From: Neodiprion pinetum
Lineage: Eukaryota > Arthropoda > Insecta > Hymenoptera > Diprionidae
Reading direction: 5' to 3'
Length of the DNA: 64,000 bases
Assembly: GCF_021155775.2 (NCBI RefSeq)
Contig: NC_060236.1
Location: 30,408,348 to 30,472,347 of the forward strand
In this document: in pieces, positions 39,401 to 51,400 of the stretch
Numbering within the stretch: the stretch's first letter is position 1
Layout of the letters: each line of letters opens with the position of its first letter
Position numbers and translations under genes: made by a program
The notes under the pieces: generated by a model
What the model saw: the letters and a program-made list of their open reading frames with translations, nothing else
Database searches by the model: none
Told to the model about the DNA's origin: nothing

Positions 39401-42400
39401 GTCTTTCTTCTTTTCGATTCATTCGTCATAGGATTGATCGAACAATTCTTAATTAATTGCCGGACAATCGAGCAGCGCGGATAAGAAGTAATACAAAAGA
39501 CGAAAAGAATCACAAAGATTAGCGGTTGGACCGCGTTTAATGAAACTCTTCAATTCGCACATCTAAACGGTTTTCTAATCGTTTATAGCAACCAATCATC
39601 GACCTTTCTCCAGTATTTTTACTCTCCGTCAGCAGTGATTATACACACGAAATTTTATATTTAGATTTTTCGGCTATGCTAAACATTGAAAATATGTTTT
39701 AAAAAACGGTGTATATATATATATACATAGACAGAATACAGTTCTGATTATTAAATGAAAACAAATTTTGTACCCGTTATAACTTAATATTTTTATTCTT
39801 ATCAAAAGCAAGAGATTTGCTGCAGACGGACATTTCAAGTATCTGAATATTGACTATCTTGGGTTACTATGTATGTACAAGTATCCGTGTCTTATCTATA
39901 GATATGTCAATAGAATTATATAGATTCCGGAACATATATAAGGTAAATGAGTGTTGATCTATAACGGATTTATTATCGTATCGTAGAACGATCGTTATAA
40001 TCTCTGGATATGCTAGATGAACGATGAAAAGGATTCCACACAATTTCTCGAATCAGTTCCGCAACCAAAGATAAAATACCGCGGGTATAACGACTTGTTA
40101 GATTGACACGTATTCTAAGGTTAGATTCGACGGTCATGGGTTATGTTACGTTTATTGAGATTGAGTTTGTTTCGCGCTCGGCCGACTGTGGCGCTGTAGG
40201 TTTCCCTGCGTTGCCAACATAACTGTCTAGTGTAAAAAATTAGCGGTCTCAGATTCGTTGTCCCCAAGTGTACATATCATATACTTACAATTCCGATACA
40301 TATATTTATATATATATACCGCGTTTGCAATCCTCAGACAGCCTACTTTCCCCCGGCAGTTCGATTTATTTTATATAGTTTAATTGTTACGTTGTTGAAA
40401 AATTGATATTCTTAAAAATAAAAAGAAACGTCCTCACTAATTCAAGCTTTCAGTTTTTTTTGTCGTAAAATCTTGCAAAACAATCATTTTCATCGCACAG
40501 TCTTATAAAATGCCTCGCATTCGCGGTGATTTTCTAATTCGTCAAAAAACTAATGTTCAGATCTTGTAAGAGCAAAAACATAAAAAGGGGGGGGACGAAA
40601 ATATTTCTCTAATCTGAAACAATAAAATAATTTACATACGTACATAGAGTTATATACGGTATACACTCATATCTATGTTCAATACAGTGTATCTTATATA
40701 CTTGTGATATATTTCAACTGAGAAGGGACACATTTATACGTATTTTAGTCGAATCGATAAAATCAATGTGGGACCACGAAAATAACTGTGCTTGAAATTC
40801 ATAAGGTAACGGTGTGTGCGTTTATGTATATACATTTGTACACACATATATATATATAATACATTCGGACTTATGCCTGCGTATACCGTTTGCCACGTAT
40901 AAAGATAAATTATTTTCAGTAATAAGCTCTGTGAGCTGAATGCATACATACATATAATATATTAATAACATGCATCGTAATACGTACATAAATATTGAAC
41001 GGTAAAAATGGAAACAAAAATTAAAATATTTATAATCCACGTTTCGTTTTACTCGTGTTGTTGTTATAATGAAGAAATTGGAAATTGAGGGGCTTTGCTA
41101 ATTGGATTCAAAGAAACAGTAATTAACCGGCACTGTGATGACCCGATCATTTTCTCCCATCCCTTTATCGCTCATTGATTGTATTATTAATATCATTGTT
41201 ATTATTATTATTGAAATATATATGTAAACTTGAATACAAGAGCCAAAGAGTTTAATAGAAATGTTAATTGATCCATTTTAATGATTAGACTTTGCGAAGT
41301 AAGGTTTCTTTACGTTGTGTATACCGTGACTCGGCAAGTTTGAATTATCAACTATTTTAGTTAGGGCTTGGAAAAGAGAAAAATAAAAAGTAATAAAAAA
41401 TAATCACTTAACGTCCTTGACGTAATACTCAGGTTTATTTATTCCGGTTGACATAATTGGTTCTTTGTACACAAAGATAAACCACCATGTGAATTTCAAC
41501 TTCCGTAGTTGATTGTTAGACCTCACCTCCGATCTATTTCAATCGTTTATTATTTCTTTTCTCCTCTCCATCTGAACCGGAAATCTCTTGTGGTTATTAA
41601 TAGACATAAAGTGTAACATGAATATAATAGTGTTGATGTTATATATATATATATATATATTAGACTACGTTTTAGATAAGGTGCAATTTTTTTTTTTTAT
41701 TTTTTTTTCACATATACTAGGTGGTAAAGACTAATGTTCAGACCTCGTTTCGGCAAAAAGATAATAAAAATATTGCTCCAATTTGAAACATTCTAATATT
41801 TCTTACACAGGCTTATCATTTCTTTCGCCAATATCCTAATATACATATATGTATATGCTTCGAGCTTGCAAGCTCTGGTGAAAGTGAATAACGGTTTGCA
41901 AGTGTAATAAAATTTGCATACAAACTTTTGCGGACGTGTAATAGTAGGAAAAAAAAGAAAAAAAAAAAAAAATGTCGGGGATTATTATACTTGAAGTATT
42001 ATAGTTACGTTTTATCCTACCGTGCGAATCTCCTGCATCAGAAAATGTAAGACTGTACCTACATACCTAATAATAAAACACGAGAACGACGACCACTGGC
42101 ATCATCTAAGAATTCTAACAACTAGCGAAAATATATAATACATATCGCGTCTGGACTAGTTTTCGCACGTGGTGTACTTCTCCACCTCGACGACGGGATC
42201 ATAGACCCGTAGACATATCTGCACGTTTTTTTTTCTTCCCCCCCCTTTGCTTACATCTAGTGAGTGAAAACTTGGCAGACGTGCAACGACGCTCTGTGAA
42301 AACTTTTTTTTTTTCCTATTTTTTTTTTTTATTTAACAGAACCAATTTGTAGACCCCTTTAATAGAGGAACGTTTTGTATTTAAGGAGGCCACTATCCTT

Positions 42401-44604
42401 CATTGCAAATATATGTATATTAACGAAAGATACTTTACGCATGTACGAAGTATCGATGTTGGTTTCTTAAATTTGCTTAGAAATAACAGGCAGATAGTGG
42501 TTTAATTATATTATCTAAATAATTGAGCGGCATCTGTTAGCTTCAAATATATTGATTCGTACAGTTTACTGAATCTATTTCGTGTGGATGAAGTCTAGCC
42601 AAATTTCACCAGATCAATAGAGGCGCTATTCGATGAAATCCAAAGGTGATGTTGACCTGCCGTTTGATACGATGTTTGATAAACTGTTTTTTATCTCCCA
42701 AGTTATTTGTAGTATTGCTGTGCGATTGATCGATTAATCGGCAGCTTCGATTGGTCGTTTTTCTAATTAATCGATTAATCAACGGTTTCGATTAATCGGC
42801 AGTTTCGATTCATGTACCGATTGAGCTGCAGAATTATTATTAGGCAACTTCGATTAATCGATTAATCGAAAAAAATGATTAATCGAAGCTATCGATTAAT
42901 CTCATAGCACTAATTTGTACATGTTTTTTCATACTAAACTTTTTCTAACCAACCTAATATCTCAGGGACTAAAAACAGACATCTAGAAAGTTGTTGGACA
43001 ACCAGCTGAGGAAATGTAAAAAAGATTTATATTATCTTTTTTCGAATCATTGATCGCAGCCTTTCGGACTATAGTTTGCGATCGTTTTTCATTTGCAATT
43101 TAAATACTAATTCGATAGGTAAAATAGTATAATATTGTAAAACTTAATTCTACCGTTGTTCAAAATCAGCCACCTTCGTTGTTGAGTAAAAATAATCGAA
43201 CTTGTCATGAGGAATTAACGACCTATTAATCTGCAAAAGATCCGTTAGATTTCTTCAAACACGTTACAACACAGTCGTGACATAACTCCGTGGTGAAAAA
43301 CGTGTAATCTCATGTACACCCACGCGCAAACCATCAGCAATGATTTGTTGCTTTCAATGCTATAATTGGTACAGATTTTCTTCTCTCCGAGTCGCGCACG
43401 CAGGCTAGGCGAGTGGAAAATTTGTTTCGCGACATACGCACAGTGTCGTCTTTTTCTTCTCGACTATAGATAGACATGCCTTAATAATGGAACCAGCGTC
43501 AGAGTAGTTATAATAATCTCGTTAAACGGGAAATCGCGGCCCGGTATACGAAGGCTAAGAATTTACTGTTTCTAGGTCTGTCGAGATGAAACTGTGAAAC
43601 TTGGCTGATCGAGCGTCTCATTGCGCATGCGCGAGATTTATCGTCTTTTAACGCAGGTTTGCCAACTCAAAATAATTCAGCTGTCAAACGGAGCTCGTTG
43701 AGGTTACGTCGGTGACGCGAATGTTTTTAGGTTAACCGTATTTCGGATAGTTGACGTAGTGATTCAAGGAGGCTAGGAAAACTCTTATTATCATCAATTC
43801 GCCAATTGACGCGGAAGAGTTTCACATCTCACACCCCGTTTCGATCCAAGTTGGCAACCCTGCGACGTGTTCCAATCTCGCCTACCAGTAGAGTTGGATT
43901 ATTTTGTGTTCGGGAGTCGATCGCTCGTCATGCCGAGTTTCACTGTTTCAGCTCTCGGTGTAAAAACAAACCAAATCTTTGGTTTATCCGCCTAAGTTGC
44001 CGATGAAAAATGCCGAATGTATCTAACCTCTCCTTGTATAATCTGTTCCCAGGTGATTGATTTCGGCTCAAGCTGTTACGAACACCAACGAGTGTACACG
44101 TATATACAGAGCAGATTTTACCGAGCGCCCGAAGTGATATTGGGAGCTAGATACGGGATGCCGATTGACATGTGGAGTCTGGGTTGTATACTGGCGGAGA
44201 TGTTCACCGGTTTCCCCCTCCTACCAGGCGAAGACGAGGCCGATCAGCTGGCCTGCATAATAGAGCTGCTGGGCATGCCGCCTCAGAGGTTGCTCGACAG
44301 TGCTAAGAGGTCGCGGAACTTCATAAGCTCGAAGGGGTACCCGAGGTACTGCACGGCAACTACGATGAGCGACGGGACGACAATGCTCAGTGGCGGCCTC
44401 TCGCGTCGGGGGAAAAGAAGGGGTCCTCCAGGATCGAAGGAGCTGAAGAGGGCGCTGAAGGGATGCGAAGACGCCTACTTTCTCGACTTCATACGAAAGT
44501 GCCTAGAGTGGGATCCCGAGCTTCGGATGACGCCGAATAAGGCGTTGAAGCACAACTGGCTTAGGAGGAGGCTGCCCAAACCGCCTGGTGAAAAAAATGA
44601 CTCT

Positions 44605-44648
<44 letters not shown>

Positions 44649-44796
44649 GCAAAACGCTGTGCCGGTAACAGCGCCAACTTCCGGACTGAGGACACCCGCT
44701 TCCGGAAGTAGAAACTCTAGCAAAACAACGTCGATTCCGCCGTTAAGTTGGCGGACGGACGCGGATTTACGATCTATGCTTAAGAATTACAAATAG
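32530..44796 (+). CDS. Dyrk2: DYRK2-family dual-specificity kinase (fly smi35A orthologue group)
   Basis: CMGC-group kinase that autophosphorylates on tyrosine and then acts on Ser/Thr substrates; DYRK2 works in proteostasis, cell cycle and development. Two coding exons, 32530-33591 and 44053-44796, join in phase 0 (GGTATCAAG|GTCAGT ... TTCCCAG|GTGATT), giving 601 aa. Residues 1-145 are Ser/Asn/His-rich and disordered. Residues 147-205 carry the DYRK-homology/NAPA region (MKLYMKYLTPHEHHEIFNYP). Kinase domain: glycine loop GKGSFG (218-223), Lys240 in VALK, HCDMKPEN (335-342; HCD replaces HRD as normal in this subfamily), DFG 357-359, activation-loop YTY (369-371) and MPIDMWSLGC. The tail has LRRRLPKPP, a run of 16 Gln, and ends LRSMLKNYK. 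The first ATG after an in-frame stop was chosen; its context ACAAATG is good. A C-terminal Met-less alternative product is discussed under findings. Confidence 0.95.
35490..35890. repeat. Fold-back repeat: four related ~90-110 bp units, two per orientation
   Basis: Two plus-oriented copies (about 35490-35595 and 35610-35690) face two minus-oriented copies (about 35695-35800 and 35805-35890). Shared blocks include GATTACRAATCTGAAA..., ATTCAA.ATGGCGGA and GGAAATTTGAAATT, with the reverse complements CCGCCATTTTGAATTTTC and AATTTGAAATTTT on the right. This is a long imperfect hairpin and probably a non-autonomous or satellite-like repeat. Confidence 0.7.
37540..38030. mobile_element. Non-autonomous TTAA-flanked element (MITE) with internal tandem repeat
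   Basis: TTAA at 37540-37543 and 38027-38030 flank inverted ends. The left end reads GAGGATGCCATAGGCACTCG and the right end, reverse-complemented, reads GAGGATGGTATAATCAATG. Both continue into TTACCGACCGAGTA and, after a few mismatches, TTATTTTG. No transposase frame is present. TTAA duplication is the mark of piggyBac-type insertion, but these ends do not show the classic piggyBac CCC start, so family placement is tentative. Confidence 0.65.
37566..37775 (+). repeat. 45-bp tandem repeat, about 4.7 copies
   Basis: Copies begin at 37566, 37611, 37656, 37701 and 37746, each starting with a variant of ACCGACCGAGTAAAATGTCCC and running through TTATTTTGG and a CAGTCCTT block. Spacing is exactly 45 bp. 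The unit is an amplified copy of the inner part of the left inverted end of the TTAA-flanked element. Confidence 0.93.
42713..42912. mobile_element. 200-bp hAT-like MITE rich in ATTAATCGATTAAT
   Basis: Flanked by ATTTGTAG (42705-42712) and ATTTGTAC (42913-42920), an 8-bp duplication with one mismatch. Ends are TATTGCTGTGCGATTGATCG and, reverse-complemented, TAGTGCTATGAGATTAATCG. An 8-bp target duplication with YA-N-NG type ends is the hAT signature. The interior has many copies of CGATTAATCG in both orientations and no coding capacity. Confidence 0.65.
43590..44016 (+). promoter_or_regulatory. Promoter-like patch before DYRK2 exon 2, with NRF-1 type palindrome
   Basis: A GC-enriched stretch in the AT-rich intron contains TGCGCATGCGCG (43622-43633), an exact match to the NRF-1/erect wing consensus YGCGCATGCGCR. 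Exon 2 begins 420 bp downstream. An ATG at 44017 is in frame with exon 2 across the acceptor, with no stop between. Confidence 0.4.
44605..44652 (+). repeat. CAG/CAA repeat encoding polyglutamine in DYRK2
   Basis: Sixteen consecutive Gln codons, a pure CAG block interrupted by CAA codons, after the kinase domain. CAA interruptions usually slow expansion; length may vary between individuals. Confidence 0.97.
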
Positions 44797-45340
44797 TACG
44801 AGATTTACCAGTCGAGTTATGGATAGTTGCGGTTGTTACTATTGTCATTATTGTGTCATCGATATGTTTGATCATCGTCGTTGCATACCTGCTGCATATG
44901 ACGTCGGTTCATCATTATCGGGTCATTGCTTGTACAATGTCGTACTGCGATGACCAAAACAAAAATTGAAAGAAAAAAATACCGCGGACTAGTTTTTCTT
45001 TCTTTCTTGATTTGTTTTGGAGACTATGGGAACTTGACGAGTACGTCTGCACGGTATAGCCCTGGACTCTTTACACCCTCATTAACATGTGACAATTGTT
45101 TGGACGGCGTCCGTCAGACGAGTAGTATAGATTAAGTGATGAACGGCGGCTACGTGCGAATGACAAATTCGAATTTTAACTGTCTCTGCGTTTTTCTAAA
45201 AAAAAAAAAAAAAAAACGCAAGACGTTTATTTTAGACTCGACCCAAATTAAGGATTTTAGCGTTTTGACTAACTCCAGCGTGCTGGCGGTACTACAAACT
45301 CAATTAACAAGAGGCTGGATATCGTTTTCCTTTTTTCCTC

Positions 45341-45344
<4 letters not shown>

Positions 45345-45376
<32 letters not shown>
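45345..45376. repeat. (TC)n microsatellite
   Basis: Uninterrupted TC dinucleotides followed by C-rich sequence in the DYRK2 3' flank. Confidence 0.97.
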
Positions 45377-45378
<2 letters not shown>

Positions 45379-45460
45379 CCCCTCTCTCTACCCCTTTTTT
45401 TGTTATACCCAGTGATTGTGCAGGGTCTAATACATATTGTCTAATATTGCGATTGACATA

Positions 45461-45466
45461 AATAAA
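45461..45466 (+). terminator. Proximal poly(A) signal for DYRK2
   Basis: AATAAA 665 nt after the DYRK2 stop, followed by CTAT and CTCT repeats. It would end an ordinary-length 3' UTR. Confidence 0.5.
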
Positions 45467-46327
45467 ATATCTATCTATCTATCTATGTCTCTCTCTTTCG
45501 CTCTCTCGAGATGTCTTGTGTTAGGTGAATTTAATATTGAACGAGATGAGATCGCTTCGCCGTCACATCTGCGTTTCTCTTTCGTCTGTAAATTCCCAAG
45601 AGAGGTACAGAAGGCTTCGTGACTAAGGCAGCAGTTTCAACTTGGGTCAGTTTTCTTTTTCGAACATAAAACCAGTGTCGTTCATATATGTATGTATAGA
45701 GTTTTCTTAAAACCCGACCATTGCAAACGGACCACTCAAAATCTCAATGCCCTGACCTGCTGCAGCTTTTGAGCCATCTTGGATCATATCCAGACTTTTG
45801 TAATGCATGTTTCTCATCACGTCACATGTGCAGTAAACACCTAAGTTATATGGCAATTAATATGAACCGACTGGTCGGTTTATTCTCGACCGAAATCGGC
45901 CCTTCAATACAGACCGGGGTAAAGTATTTTTGTAAGTAAAATACTCAGCAACAGAAAATTGGCTTCAACGTTGAACCGAGAAAAAATATTTCTTACTACG
46001 ACAACGGTTGTCAGTATCGTTGACATTACAGAAAAATGTGGTACAATTGAATGTTTAACGTCATTTTAATTGTCAATAGATAAACGAGATGGAGGATTGT
46101 TCATTCCATGGAACGTGGAAAAAGTTCGAAAGATATTTCTTGTCCTGATACTTGATATCTTTTAGCTGCTGCGTTGACGAGGCTACAAATTCAGGTGTCT
46201 TAACTAAATTTTATCGTAAAATTCAGTGCAGTAAACTTTGTTGCTGGTTGACTGTGCGAATATAAAGTGGTGTAATAAAATAGACCGTGAATGCTAGTGA
46301 CGCTCGTTAAGTTTCATTATATGCAAT

Positions 46328-46368
46328 GAAAGAAGAAGACAAAAAGAGAGGGAGGGAGGGTGGGAGAA

Positions 46369-46402
<34 letters not shown>

Positions 46403-46425
46403 TGAGGGGGGTGGGGGGAGGGTAA
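46328..46425. repeat. Purine tract with (AG)n
   Basis: GAAGAAG, GGGAGGGAGGG and a (AG)n run (46377-46402), ending in G-rich GGGGGGTGGGGGGAGG. Almost purely purine on the plus strand; it could form triplex or G-rich structures. Confidence 0.9.
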
Positions 46426-46736
46426 TTATAGGAATATGAAATAAGGATGAACTGCTGCGGGTAGTAAGATTAATATTTCAAGGCAATTGAGTTAGTCTAG
46501 TCCTTTTCAAACTATTATACCTGTAACGATAATAATTCGCGATTTTTAAGTACTACCTACTTACAGGATTCTGTAACCATTTATTCTTATTCCACTGTTA
46601 CCGATCCCCATTTCTCGTACATTTTTTATCACGCATGATTCTTTCCTTTGTTAATCGGCATAATTGAATGGTTTGGACACAGGTGAAGGAGCTAGTTTCG
46701 TCTGATAGCTTCTGACCTACATAACTATTCGTGTGC

Positions 46737-46772
<36 letters not shown>

Positions 46773-48363
46773 GCGATACAATACATACGTCTCTAGGAAG
46801 ACGTCCGAGGAACAAATAGATAAACTGTTACATGTGGGCCGGCTCGTTAGTCCGCCATGACAGTTCGAATTTAGAAATCTGAGAGGGAGAGAGAGAGAGA
46901 GAGAAAGAGAGAAAGAGATAGATAGATAGATATATTGCGAGAAAAGCTTTTACCTACTTTTTATTCTTCTTTGTAATTGTTTCATTTTTAAATGTGTAAT
47001 ACATTGAGGGGAAAATATCTCGATGTTGTTACAGTCGCGTTAGCGACGTATTGAAACTTGAACCATCTTAAACTGATGAAACTTTTAGTCAAATTTTTAA
47101 TTTCCTATAGTTGAAAATCTCTCGAATTGGGTATCCACATCCAACGTTATATTCTTCATCAGATATCGCAACGGCTGCTACATATGTATAAGTATATACA
47201 TAATTTCTAACGTGCGTGTAATTTTTAAATTTCGAATTACACGATCGTCCTTGCTTTTATTACGTTTTGCAATCGGAATCGCTGTAAAAAAAAAAAAGAA
47301 ATCTGGAAAAGTAATCAACTTGAAATGATTTGTAGCATGAGAAAAGATGCGGGAAAAAGAAACATGTTAATAACCATTGAAAACAGGTTGCTGGGTTACT
47401 TGACCTCAAGACTACATGCAATAAGATATAACGTCTTTTCATACAGAAGTGAAGACTCAAATTAATTTCCGGTAAGAAGACAAAAAAAAAATAGACAAAA
47501 AAACAAAAAACAATGAACCGAAAACAATTCTGAGATTGCGGTTAAATTGTATGAGGTAAAAAAGTGAGCGATATTTGAGATGCAAAGCCGTTCAGAAATC
47601 TACAATAGTGAAAAAAGAAAGAAATGAAAATGAAACAAAATTATGTAGATATATATATATTGACACAGATAGTTGAAGAAGTCATTATTACATACCTATA
47701 TGTATAGACGATGAGGATGTTTAGTAATTGAGCCCCGTGATATACGGAACAGAGTAATTGTTTTGTGATATGGAACTTAAAGACACACACAGGCATATAT
47801 GTATATACACACATGGTGCATACCCACCTGTTATATATTACGTGGATAGTTTATATCCGATAGTAGGCTATATACGTTACGAGTTGAATGGAAATTGTTT
47901 AATAAGAGTTTGACTAGCAGCGGTTGCGTCTTGAAAGTACTGTAAAAATGGTAGTAAAAAGACCGACGAGAGAAAGAAGTGTTTAGTAAATGAGGCTGAT
48001 TCTCTTTTTTTCTTTATTTTATCTCCCATCTCCACAGGAGAAACGAACAAAACGATTTTGAAATTCTTTGCAATTTCAAGTTTTCAATTCATGTCTTTTT
48101 GAAGTGTCGTAGCGTATTAATTTTAATTATAGTGAAAGAAGGAAAAAGAGAAAAAGAAAAACATGAAACGAAAGAAAGAAACCAAAATTCAACACCGACA
48201 GCAGTTGCCCGCAGGTAACGGTGGGCTCCTAGGGACATTTTCTGACTGTCGCGATTGGTATTGCGTCGGCTGCTGACTCACAATCAGGCGCTAACTGTCA
48301 GCCAATAAAATTCGAACGACTTGACGCACGCGCATAAGGTGCGCACTTTCTTCATGGACACGG

Positions 48364-48410
<47 letters not shown>

Positions 48411-50626
48411 GTGTCGTTTCGTATAAGTGATATATAATAGGATTAGCAATTGTAGACGTATTTATATTGTAATAGATATATCTAGAATATTTGCGTGATA
48501 TATTTGCATTCGGTCGAGTTTTTACGCTTTTGTATTACACAATGTACGTATAAGCACGTATAACGAACCGAGAGATTCGCAACACGGCGGGGTGTTTTCC
48601 AGTTCGAATACTTTTGTCGCGGAAAATTTAAGCGATTAAAAAGAAAGAGAAAAATATAGGTTTTTACAGACCTTAAACAAATAGAAAAAAAAAAATACGA
48701 TAATTCTGAGCATGAAATATCTACACACACACACACCCACACGCGCGTATCGTATTATATACAAATTATACGTGAACTATTGGACGAAATATAGTTTACG
48801 TTTTTTACTTTATTTATGCATACGTTATAACCTATATACACATATAGTATGAATTTTTATTCTAAATATATAGTCGACAAATTTTTAGTTTCATCTTTTG
48901 TTTGTATATGGTAAAAAGTTGAGTTTTTTTAAACATTCTTTTTTTATTCATCATCTCCGTATTGAGTCTGTAGCTTGGTGCTAGTTTTTGATTTGTCACT
49001 CTCTTTGTTTCGAGACTGCTCCCTTATGAGCTCTTGGCATTTTTTTGAAATTGGCCAGCAGTTGCATGAATTAAGTTCAATCAATTGACAAAGATCTTTC
49101 GTGCGCATATGATATTGTGATATTGGTTTAACGTAAGCCTTATTTTTATTTCTTATGACAATTTAGAGACAATAATAATGAGAAAAAAGTATAGATTTGT
49201 CGGTAAAACATTGAAAAACGATTTACTTCCGGTAGAACCGAAAGTTCAAATTAAACGGGACATGGCAATTTTTCATGCCCACCATTTGGTTGTAAAATCT
49301 TGTAAGTTTCAAGTTTTTTCGGCGCTCCGTTTCCGAGATCGTCGCCAAGAGTTTTTCGGACGTACCGACATCCGCGGCGACATTTTTCTAAAAACATGTT
49401 TTTCGGGTTCTAGAGGTTCGTAAAACTTCGTTGAAATTAGGAAAAATTATTTTTGACCGAAACCAATACTTTTCTTATATAGTAAAAATAAAAATCTAAC
49501 TCAATGTGATAAAAGTAATAAGAATTTCGAAATATATATATATATATATATATATATTTTTCTTAAAGTTTTCAAAATATGTCAAATCTCGAAATTGAAA
49601 GTTTAAGTTATGGTACACGTAATTTTTACATCATTTTTTAATGTAATTGCGTCACTCCGGGCACTGACATTATTTCGCTAGCGAGTAATTAAGCGGTGAT
49701 TCATGGTTATTTACATTTTTGTTTTTTTCCCCCTCTTCTACAAGTCTTAAATAACGTTCATAACTAAATTTTAGCATAGAATTGGAACGCAGTCTAACCA
49801 ACCTCAGAGTCTTTGGTGCGATATGTCCGACTGCAGACTTGCTTTCAGGAAGAAAAAAGAAAAACAATTGAAAGTGGCAGATTAAAAATGGCGAAGTAAA
49901 ACCAATCGAACGTTTTTCGCCGATGGTTAACGATTCGAAAAGTTGTAGAAAAGGTTTTTCTCCACCGCTGTCGTATATCGAAGTTAATCTCTCTGTCTAA
50001 TAAAAAATATCTTAGAAAAAAAAATTCGAGTCAAACGGGAAGCGGAACGTTAGTCTCATGAATACATGCATATTAATTCGTTGTGCTTGTGTTTCCGTGT
50101 GTTTTCTTACTTATTCTAAATTACGGAATTAATGCTCTCGTGCTTTCTTACGGTATAACGTATACACGTGAATACGGTTGAAAGACGATGGTAGAGAAAT
50201 TTCAATTTTTATTACACTCGTAACCATAAATTTATTCTCTTTTTATCTCTCTTCTCTCCCCGTTTTTCTCTCCATTTCACTCTTCTCTCACCCCGCAGAT
50301 CGATACTTGAGGATCATGTTATGTAACACATGTTTACTCCAATCCGGTGGTATGTATAAGTATAAGTGTTATACCGACCCTCGTATTCAACAGAAAAGTT
50401 GAACACATTTTCAATATTATTGTTATATACGATATACAAACATGGACACATTTATACACCCTTACTTTTGTAAAATAATATATTATATACGATATGTGTA
50501 GAGCTCGTGACAAAAAAGAAGAAAATGTTCGAAGATGGAAAATAAAGAGGCAAGAATTACTCGTGAACAAAAACTTTCAGTTTAAATTAATTATACGGTG
50601 TTGTGTGTTACATATATATGTATATA

Positions 50627-51093
50627 TGAGTAGCTTACAATCAAATCGTCCGAAGCCCATGCGCTAAAATTCTAGAGCAAAAGCAGTTCTTCTGTCAGGT
50701 TGACCAACCGTCATAATTTCAGATGACAGATCGCTGCGATGTATGTAACCTAAAAAATGTTGACAGTTGTCAGTGGCGGTTGTGCTCCACTTCGGTCACT
50801 CGTCGAATAATAATTCTTACGAATAAAAACATTCGCAAACTGCCCATTCGATCTTCAAAAACAGTTGGGACGGCCAAAATGTTTTATCCATTATAGGTGT
50901 CGGCTATATTTTTGCAGTAATTGAACAACATTGACAACTGCCATCGCGATCTGTCAAAACCTTTCAGGTTACATACATCGCGGTGATTTTTCTTCTGAAC
51001 TTATGACGGTTGGTCAATCTGACAAAAGAACTGCTTTTGCGGCAGAATTTTAGGGCATGCGCGTTGGACCATTCGGTCGTTAGATACTCACTG
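50627..51093. mobile_element. Non-autonomous inverted-repeat element, copy 1 (~467 bp)
   Basis: The left arm (GAGTAGCTTACAATCAAATC, then CATGCGCTAAAATTCTAGAG and AAAAGCAGTTCTTCTGTCAG, continuing through TTGACCAACCGTCATAA to CGATGTATGTAACCT) is matched by the right arm in reverse orientation, starting GTGAGTATCTAACGACCGAA. Arms are about 120-150 bp. The centre is unrelated and lacks a transposase. Boundaries are approximate. Confidence 0.7.
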
Positions 51094-51400
51094 TGTACGT
51101 ATATTAGGATCTCTGGCAGAGGATTGGCTCAAGAAATTGCACCTAGCGGTGAAAATATGCACTAGAGTGAGTGGTCACGCTGTACGTAAACAAATGCAGA
51201 CAAGTGTATTTTTATTAAAATACATTTTGTTTTTGTAATTTTAAAATATAATACGTAACTTTCATTACAAGAAATTCATAAATTAGCAAACACAAAAAAA
51301 AAGAAGAGTCCAAATCAGCTGATGCGATTCGACCTACTCGCTCAAATGTTGAATATCGCCACCAGATAGCGTATCCGAGTGCTAGAGTTCCCAATTAAAA

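Larger units (their letters stand above)
33592..44052 (+). other. 10.5 kb DYRK2 intron
   Basis: Separates the exon encoding HCDMKPENVLLKQQGRSGIK from that starting VIDFGSSCYEHQR. No further kinase exon or nested gene was recognised. It holds a fold-back repeat (35.49-35.89 kb), a TTAA-flanked element (37.54-38.03 kb), a hAT-like element (42.71-42.91 kb), microsatellites including (TTA)n at 36437-36464, and a promoter-like patch near its 3' end. Confidence 0.9.

Noticed and set aside
44017..44052. Treating the ATG at 44017 as the normal start of a separate kinase gene
   Set aside because: The frame from 44053 onward joins exactly in phase with the upstream exon and completes one DYRK2 kinase domain; the ATG is kept only as a possible alternative start.
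49178..49423. 81-codon plus-strand frame with basic composition
   Set aside because: No recognisable domain. The DNA looks like degenerate dispersed-repeat sequence, but I could not find its ends, so it is not listed as an element.
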